Origin: Candidatus Hydrogenedentota bacterium
GTDB taxonomy: Bacteria; Hydrogenedentota; Hydrogenedentia; Hydrogenedentales; JAEUWI01
DNA length: 64,000 nucleotides
Reading direction: 5' to 3'
Assembly (NCBI GenBank): GCA_019637335.1
Contig: JAHBVV010000001.1
Location: 503,440 to 567,439, forward strand
The notes beneath the pieces were generated by a model, which did no database searches, was not told the origin of the DNA, and saw nothing but the letters and a program-made list of their open reading frames with translations. Shown piece after piece: positions 59,688 to 64,000 of the stretch (positions are counted from its first letter, which is position 1; each line of letters begins with the position of its first letter). The position numbers and the translations under genes are program-made.

Positions 59688-61234
59688 TCCGCGGCGGGCG
59701 CGCCGGAATGGTTCTTCTTCCACGCGTGGTGGATCGCCCAGGCGAGCGCCGCGCCGCACAGCAACAGGCCGATGCGCGTGGCGAAGACATAGGGCTTGTT
59801 CGCCTCCGGCACCGCCGCCATGGTGAGGGTGGCCCACATGCCATCGACGGTCCACCAGGCCAGGAGCACGAGAATGAGCGCGGGGGTCACGAACTGCATG
59901 ATCCGGTAGTAGATCCCGGGAACGCGCATCTTTGAGCCCGCGTGAAGCTCTTCCCAGCCCTTCTTCATGCCGAAGCACCAGGCAAACAGGATGGCCTCGA
60001 CCGCGCCGAAGACCACCAGGAAGAACGTGCCGGCCCAGTAGTCCAGCTCGTCAAGCACGCCGCGGTGCATGAAGAGGATGACGGGCTGCATGAGCACGAA
60101 CACGAGAACGGACACCAGCGTAATTGCATGGCGCCGGACCATCTTGACCTCCTCCGTGAGGAAGAGGAGCAGGGGCGTGAACATGGACACGCTGGAGGTG
60201 AGGCCGGCCAGGAAGAGCAGCGCGAACCACATGGTGCCGAAGAGCCGCCCGAAGGGAAACTCCTGGAAAATGACCGGTAAGGTGTAGAACCCGATATCGA
60301 AGGTGCCGCCCGCCACGATCTCGCGGGTCATGGGCGCGCCGAAGAAAATCACCGCCGCCGGCACCACCACGCAGCTTCCCAGAATAACTTCGGTGAATTC
60401 GTTCACCGCGCAGGTGCTCAGCCCATTCTGCACGAGGTCGTCGTGCCGCTCCAGGTAGCTCGCGTAGGTGTGGATGGTGCCGAAACCGAGGCTCAACGTG
60501 AAGAAGATCTGTCCCGTCGCCGTAATCCAGATGTCCGGTGACGCCAGCGAGCTCCAGTCGATCCGGAAGAAATACGCCAGGCCGTCCCATGCGCTGCGGC
60601 CATCCACGGCGGGGAGTGTCAGAACGCGGATGGCCAGGATCGCGCCGAGGAGAAGCAGTACCGGCATGGCGTACTTCGCCACCAGCTCGATCCCGTGCAT
60701 GATGCCGCGGCTGAACACGATGAGGTTCAGAAAGATCGTGATCAGAAAGAAGGTGTACGCCTCCATGCCGAACGAGAAAAAGCCATCCCCGAGGCCGAGG
60801 TAGGATCCGAACACGCTTTTCATCTCTTCGCGCGTGTCCTGGCCCCAGTAGGCGCCGGTGGCCGTCTTCCAGGCGTAGCCCAGCGACCAGGATTCGATGT
60901 ACACATAATAGAGGCCGATGGCCGCCGGCAGGATGACGCCGAAGATGCCCAGATATTTCGCCAGCGGGTGCGGCCACAGGCGGTGGAACATGCCCGGGGT
61001 CGATCCGTGGCCGTGGCCGCCGCCGTGGCGCCCGATGGTCCACTCAATCCACATCAGCGGGAGGCCCAGCAGCAGCAGCGCCACGAAATAGGGAATCAGG
61101 AAGGCCCCGCCGTAGGCTTCCATCTTGGCGGGGAAACGCAGGAAGTTGCCCAGGCCGACCGCATTGCCGGCCATGGCCATAATCAGGCCGTAACGGGTGG
61201 TCCAGCGGTCAAGCCGGAGGGTGCTGTGGGTCAT
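59684..61234 (-). CDS. Sodium-dependent transporter, SNF (NSS) family
   Basis: A 516-residue membrane protein starting at ATG 61234. Helix 1 GNAVGLGNFLRFP (23-35) is the sodium and substrate motif of neurotransmitter:sodium symporters, and about 12 hydrophobic helices follow; LMWIEWTIGRHGGGHGHGS gives a histidine-rich loop after helix 2. Such proteins import amino acids or related amines with sodium. The stop overlaps the stop of the convergent hydrolase gene. Upstream lies 530 bases of repeats. Substrate cannot be inferred. Confidence 0.92.
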   Translation of the reverse strand: MTHSTLRLDRWTTRYGLIMAMAGNAVGLGNFLRFPAKMEAYGGAFLIPYFVALLLLGLPLMWIEWTIGRHGGGHGHGSTPGMFHRLWPHPLAKYLGIFGVILPAAIGLYYVYIESWSLGYAWKTATGAYWGQDTREEMKSVFGSYLGLGDGFFSFGMEAYTFFLITIFLNLIVFSRGIMHGIELVAKYAMPVLLLLGAILAIRVLTLPAVDGRSAWDGLAYFFRIDWSSLASPDIWITATGQIFFTLSLGFGTIHTYASYLERHDDLVQNGLSTCAVNEFTEVILGSCVVVPAAVIFFGAPMTREIVAGGTFDIGFYTLPVIFQEFPFGRLFGTMWFALLFLAGLTSSVSMFTPLLLFLTEEVKMVRRHAITLVSVLVFVLMQPVILFMHRGVLDELDYWAGTFFLVVFGAVEAILFAWCFGMKKGWEELHAGSKMRVPGIYYRIMQFVTPALILVLLAWWTVDGMWATLTMAAVPEANKPYVFATRIGLLLCGAALAWAIHHAWKKNHSGAPAAD

Positions 61235-61765
61235 GGCGGCGGCGCTCGCGGTAAATACTGGGTAAAGGCCAGCGCCCGGCGAACCACACCACGCGCCCGC
61301 CCGCGCCGACTTGGCCGGGAGTGTATAGCACGCGCTTGCCGGTGTCAATAGTTTCAGGTGAAACTATAGGTGGGGAAATGTTTATACTGACTTCTGCTCT
61401 GAAAAAAAGCGCCTCAGCTTCACCACAACAGCCTCATCCAAAACAGACTACAGTAACCCAAACAAGGAAGCGGCAAAGGCTGGGAGCGCAGGTCGGAGAC
61501 GCGCCGTGGTGGGCGTCCCCGCCTGCCAAGCGGCGAAGCCGCCGTCCTTTTCATCCTTAACGGGTGACGCAACGCCTCATGAAAGGCTGCTCTAAAACTT
61601 CAAAGGGAGCCACGGGTGCCACGTTCAAGCTCCGCGGCTCCGCCGCGAAGGCTTGAGCGTGCGAGACTCCAAAAGAACGCCAGCAGTCAGGAGCAGTATT
61701 TCATCCTTACTGGGTGACGCAACGCGTCATGAAAGGCTGGACCGAATCAACCCGGGCGGCGCCCC
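61235..61765. other. Intergenic region with repeats
   Basis: No gene recognised. The main feature is a 40-base direct repeat at 61550-61589 and 61700-61739 (37 matches), each with gggtgacgcaacg and ending in catgaaaggctg. A segment near 61487-61529 resembles a piece near 43665 (gagacgcgccgtgg). The SNF gene start and its promoter are at the left side. Confidence 0.7.
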
Positions 61766-62635
61766 CTACACGTCGCAGAGGTGAACCGCCTGGCGCAGCG
61801 ACGCGATGGGGTCGCGTTTGGGAATGAACTCCTGCGCCACGAAGCCCTGGAATCCGGTGTCGGCGATGGCCTGGCAGATCCGGGGATAATACAGCTCCTG
61901 CGTCTCGTCGATCTCGGCGCGGCCGGGGACCCCGCCGGTGTGGAAATGGCCGATATACTCGATATTGTCCGTGATCGTCTGGATCACGTCCCCCTCCATG
62001 ATCTGCATGTGGTAGATGTCGTACAGCAGCTTGAAGCGATCCGATCCGACCTCCTGGACAAGCGCCGCGCCCCAGGGCGTCCGGTCGCACTGGTAATCCT
62101 TGTGATCCTTCTTGCTGTTGAGCAGCTCCATGCAGATGGTCACGCCGAGCTGCTCCGCCAGCGGGGTAATCCGCTTGAGGCCCGCCGCGCTGTTTTTCAA
62201 GCCTTCCGCGTCGCTGAGGTCCCGCCGATTGCCCGAGAACACGATCATGTTCGGGAGGCCCGCCGCCGCAATCTGCGGGAGCAGATCCTCCGACTTCCTC
62301 ACCAGTTCATCGTGGCGGTGCGGCTCGTTCCAGCCGTCCTTGATGGGGCCCGGGCCACTCGCCATGGGGCAGATCAGGCCGTGCTTCGCGATGACCGGCC
62401 ACTCCTCTGGACCCAGGAGGTCGATCCCCTGGATGCCCATCGCCGCCGCGTGCGCCGCAAGCTCGTCGAGCGTCAGGTCCTTGTAGCACCACTTGCAGAC
62501 CGAATGCTTGATATTGCCCTTGAGGGGCGCGGGGGTGTCCTCGGCGCGCGCGCCCGCCGCGCCGAGCACGATACCGGCGGGCGCCGCGGCCAGGGACGTC
62601 AGGGCGGCGCGGCGGGTGAGGTTGGGCGAAGTCAT
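61766..62635 (-). CDS. Tat-exported hydroxypyruvate isomerase-like TIM barrel
   Basis: A 289-residue protein with a Tat-type signal (TRRAALTSLAAAPAGIVLG, residues 7-25). The mature TIM barrel has KHSVCKWCYKDLTLDELA, GIDLLGPEEWP, CMELLNSKKDH, LYDIYHMQIMEGD and FHTGGVPGRAEID, typical for the hydroxypyruvate isomerase-like branch of sugar isomerases with Glu/Asp/His metal ligands. Start ATG 62635 follows AAGGGAG. Exported members are common in planctomycete-like bacteria. It lies back to back with a Tat Gfo/Idh gene. Confidence 0.85.
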   Translation of the reverse strand: MTSPNLTRRAALTSLAAAPAGIVLGAAGARAEDTPAPLKGNIKHSVCKWCYKDLTLDELAAHAAAMGIQGIDLLGPEEWPVIAKHGLICPMASGPGPIKDGWNEPHRHDELVRKSEDLLPQIAAAGLPNMIVFSGNRRDLSDAEGLKNSAAGLKRITPLAEQLGVTICMELLNSKKDHKDYQCDRTPWGAALVQEVGSDRFKLLYDIYHMQIMEGDVIQTITDNIEYIGHFHTGGVPGRAEIDETQELYYPRICQAIADTGFQGFVAQEFIPKRDPIASLRQAVHLCDV

Positions 62636-62863
62636 GGGGGTGTACTCCCTTGGGGTAGCCTGCGGTTTGCAACGCCATCATGGAGGAATTGCCGCAACCT
62701 TTACAAGGATCGGGACAACCTTGCGTGGAACCACGATTCAACGCCACCGCGCGCCGGGCTCGGGGCACCGCCCGTGCTGGCAATTCACATGGGACCCATG
62801 TACCATAAACACGGTCTGCCGGCTGTTCGACGCCGGCGGAAACAACACAAAGGATATCCAACC

Positions 62864-64000
62864 GTGCGTACACACTATCTTTCGCGCCGCCGTTTTCTCG
62901 CCGCATCGGCCGCGGCCGCGGGTTTCACCATTGTTCCCCGATTCGCCGTTTCCGGCGCACAGGAAATTGCGCCCAGCGAGAAAATGAATATCGGCTGCGT
63001 CGGCGTGGGCGGCATGCAGGGCATGTACGATGTCAAGCATGTCAGCTCCGAGAACATATACGCCCTCTGCGACGTCGACGAGAATTTCCTCCTGCGCGCG
63101 GCGGAGCACTACCCGAATGCGAAGCTGTACCGCGACTATCGCGAGATGCTGGACAAGGAACACAAGAACCTGGACGGGATCACGATTACGATTCCCGATC
63201 ACATGCACGCGAGCGTGGCCGCGTTTGCCATGGAGCGGGGCGTGCACGTGTATTGCCAGAAGCCGCTGACCCAGAGCGTCTGGGAGGCGCGCTACCTGGC
63301 GAAGGCGGCGAAGAAATATGATGTCGTGACGCAGATGGGCAACCAGGGCTACTCCTCGGACGCGACCCGCGTGGCGTGCGAAATCATGTGGAGCGGCGCG
63401 CTCGGCGACATTACCGAGGTGCACTCGATGAGTGGGGGCGGGTTCGCGCGCGATATTTCGGCCTGGCCCGAAGGAGAAACCGCGCCCGAGTCCATCAACT
63501 GGGATCTGTGGAGCGGGCGCGCCGAGGTACACCCCTACAGCGCGAAGATTCACCCGTCAAACTGGCGCGGCTTCCTGGACTATGGCTCGCAGATGATCGG
63601 CGACTGGGGCATTCACATGCTCGGGCCCGCCAACTGGGGCCTGCAACTGGGCAGCCCGGCGCAGATCACCAGCTTCGCCGTGGAGGGCGTGAATCCGGTT
63701 ACCTTTCCGCACTACGCGGTGAAAATGGATTTCCCCGAGCGCCCCAACAAGTATGTGCCCGCGGGCAAGATGCCGCCGGTGTCCGTCTACTGGTATGAAG
63801 GAAACGCCACCGCCCAGTTCAAGGTCCCCGAGGCCCTTGCCGGTGAAGACCTCAAGGGGTTCAACGAGTTCTTCATCGGGACAAAGGGGCTTATGGGAAC
63901 CAAGGGACGCGGCGAGCACGTAAGCCTGCTTCCCAAGGCGAAGATGGAGGAATTCACGCTCCCGGCCCAGGTTCTCGAGCGTTCGCCCGGCCACTACGAA
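62864..64000 (+). CDS. Tat-exported Gfo/Idh/MocA oxidoreductase (3' end outside window)
   Basis: The frame is open from GTG 62864, after AAAGGA, to the window end, giving 379 residues without stop. It starts with a Tat signal (YLSRRRFLAASAAAAG), then the Rossmann part NIGCVGVGGMQGMYD, the segment HVYCQKPLTQSVWEA with the conserved lysine, and MIGDWGIHMLGPANWGL. Related exported enzymes have this glutamine in place of the usual glutamate of EKP. Orientation is divergent from the TIM-barrel gene and the pair may be regulated together. Confidence 0.88.
   Translation, partial: MRTHYLSRRRFLAASAAAAGFTIVPRFAVSGAQEIAPSEKMNIGCVGVGGMQGMYDVKHVSSENIYALCDVDENFLLRAAEHYPNAKLYRDYREMLDKEHKNLDGITITIPDHMHASVAAFAMERGVHVYCQKPLTQSVWEARYLAKAAKKYDVVTQMGNQGYSSDATRVACEIMWSGALGDITEVHSMSGGGFARDISAWPEGETAPESINWDLWSGRAEVHPYSAKIHPSNWRGFLDYGSQMIGDWGIHMLGPANWGLQLGSPAQITSFAVEGVNPVTFPHYAVKMDFPERPNKYVPAGKMPPVSVYWYEGNATAQFKVPEALAGEDLKGFNEFFIGTKGLMGTKGRGEHVSLLPKAKMEEFTLPAQVLERSPGHYE

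Noticed and set aside
1-64000. Depletion of GCGGCCGC as evidence that the restriction enzyme cuts the NotI site
   Set aside because: The octamer occurs several times, for example near 2185, 5120, 7556, 56464 and 62918, so no depletion is visible; a cognate methyltransferase would make avoidance unnecessary anyway.
1-64000. Planctomycete origin suggested by PSD1, DUF1501 and haem-domain proteins
   Set aside because: A full-length canonical ftsZ with murC and ftsQ is not expected in that phylum, so a related lineage is more likely.

Overview
The window is high-GC bacterial DNA with long protein-coding stretches, short intergenic gaps and some repeat-rich accessory patches. Many families are typical of planctomycete-like and related environmental bacteria: a HEAT/haem protein, PSCyt1/PSD1 and DUF1501 proteins, DUF1080 proteins, Tat-exported Gfo/Idh/MocA oxidoreductases, sugar-phosphate isomerase-like TIM barrels and DUF4038. 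It also carries murC, ftsQ and a canonical ftsZ, which argues against a true planctomycete. My best guess, by inference only, is a Hydrogenedentota-like or other PVC/FCB-adjacent lineage. No rRNA, tRNA, CRISPR array or transposase gene was recognised.

Layout. 1-9 kb: a 5'-truncated HEAT/cytochrome gene, TMEM220-like, Nudix, bioC, then a carbohydrate group (cupin, TIM barrel, Gfo/Idh) with two clear terminators and a Fic protein. 9.3-15.6 kb: an accessory patch with three paralogous secreted proteins, a duplicated GNAT plus small-protein pair, gene relics and an AAA ATPase/DUF4276 pair. 15.7-24.4 kb: a sorbosone dehydrogenase-like protein, a PIN module, Tat Gfo/Idh, two DUF1080 proteins, serC, a zeta-type kinase module and a DUF4038 protein. 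24.9-31.8 kb: a kinase/FGE-domain fusion, a FadJ-like enzyme, PilZ/pseudo-receiver and UDP-glucuronate decarboxylase. 31.8-34 kb: an NsrR-type repressor divergent from a truncated haemoglobin and a ferredoxin-type reductase. 34-38.7 kb: murC-ftsQ-ftsZ-pilT. 40-49.4 kb: a YtrA-like regulator, an ABC ATPase and four large permeases in tandem, with relics of a larger array. 49.4-51.3 kb: almost 2 kb of nested repeats. 51.3-53.8 kb: HNH protein and a type II restriction-modification pair. 53.8-64 kb: DUF1501, PSD1, metallo-hydrolase, SNF transporter, TIM barrel and a Gfo/Idh gene cut by the window end.

How it fits together. The secreted and Tat-exported proteins suggest a heterotroph degrading complex carbohydrates. 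The haemoglobin, reductase and NsrR genes form what looks like a two-polypeptide nitric-oxide dioxygenase under its own NO-sensing repressor, with a readable promoter and operator. The ABC array has the form of a regulated efflux or stress-export locus that grew by unit duplication and then lost parts. Defence or selfish modules (R-M, AAA/DUF4276, PIN, zeta, Fic, GNAT pair) are scattered between metabolic genes rather than in one island.
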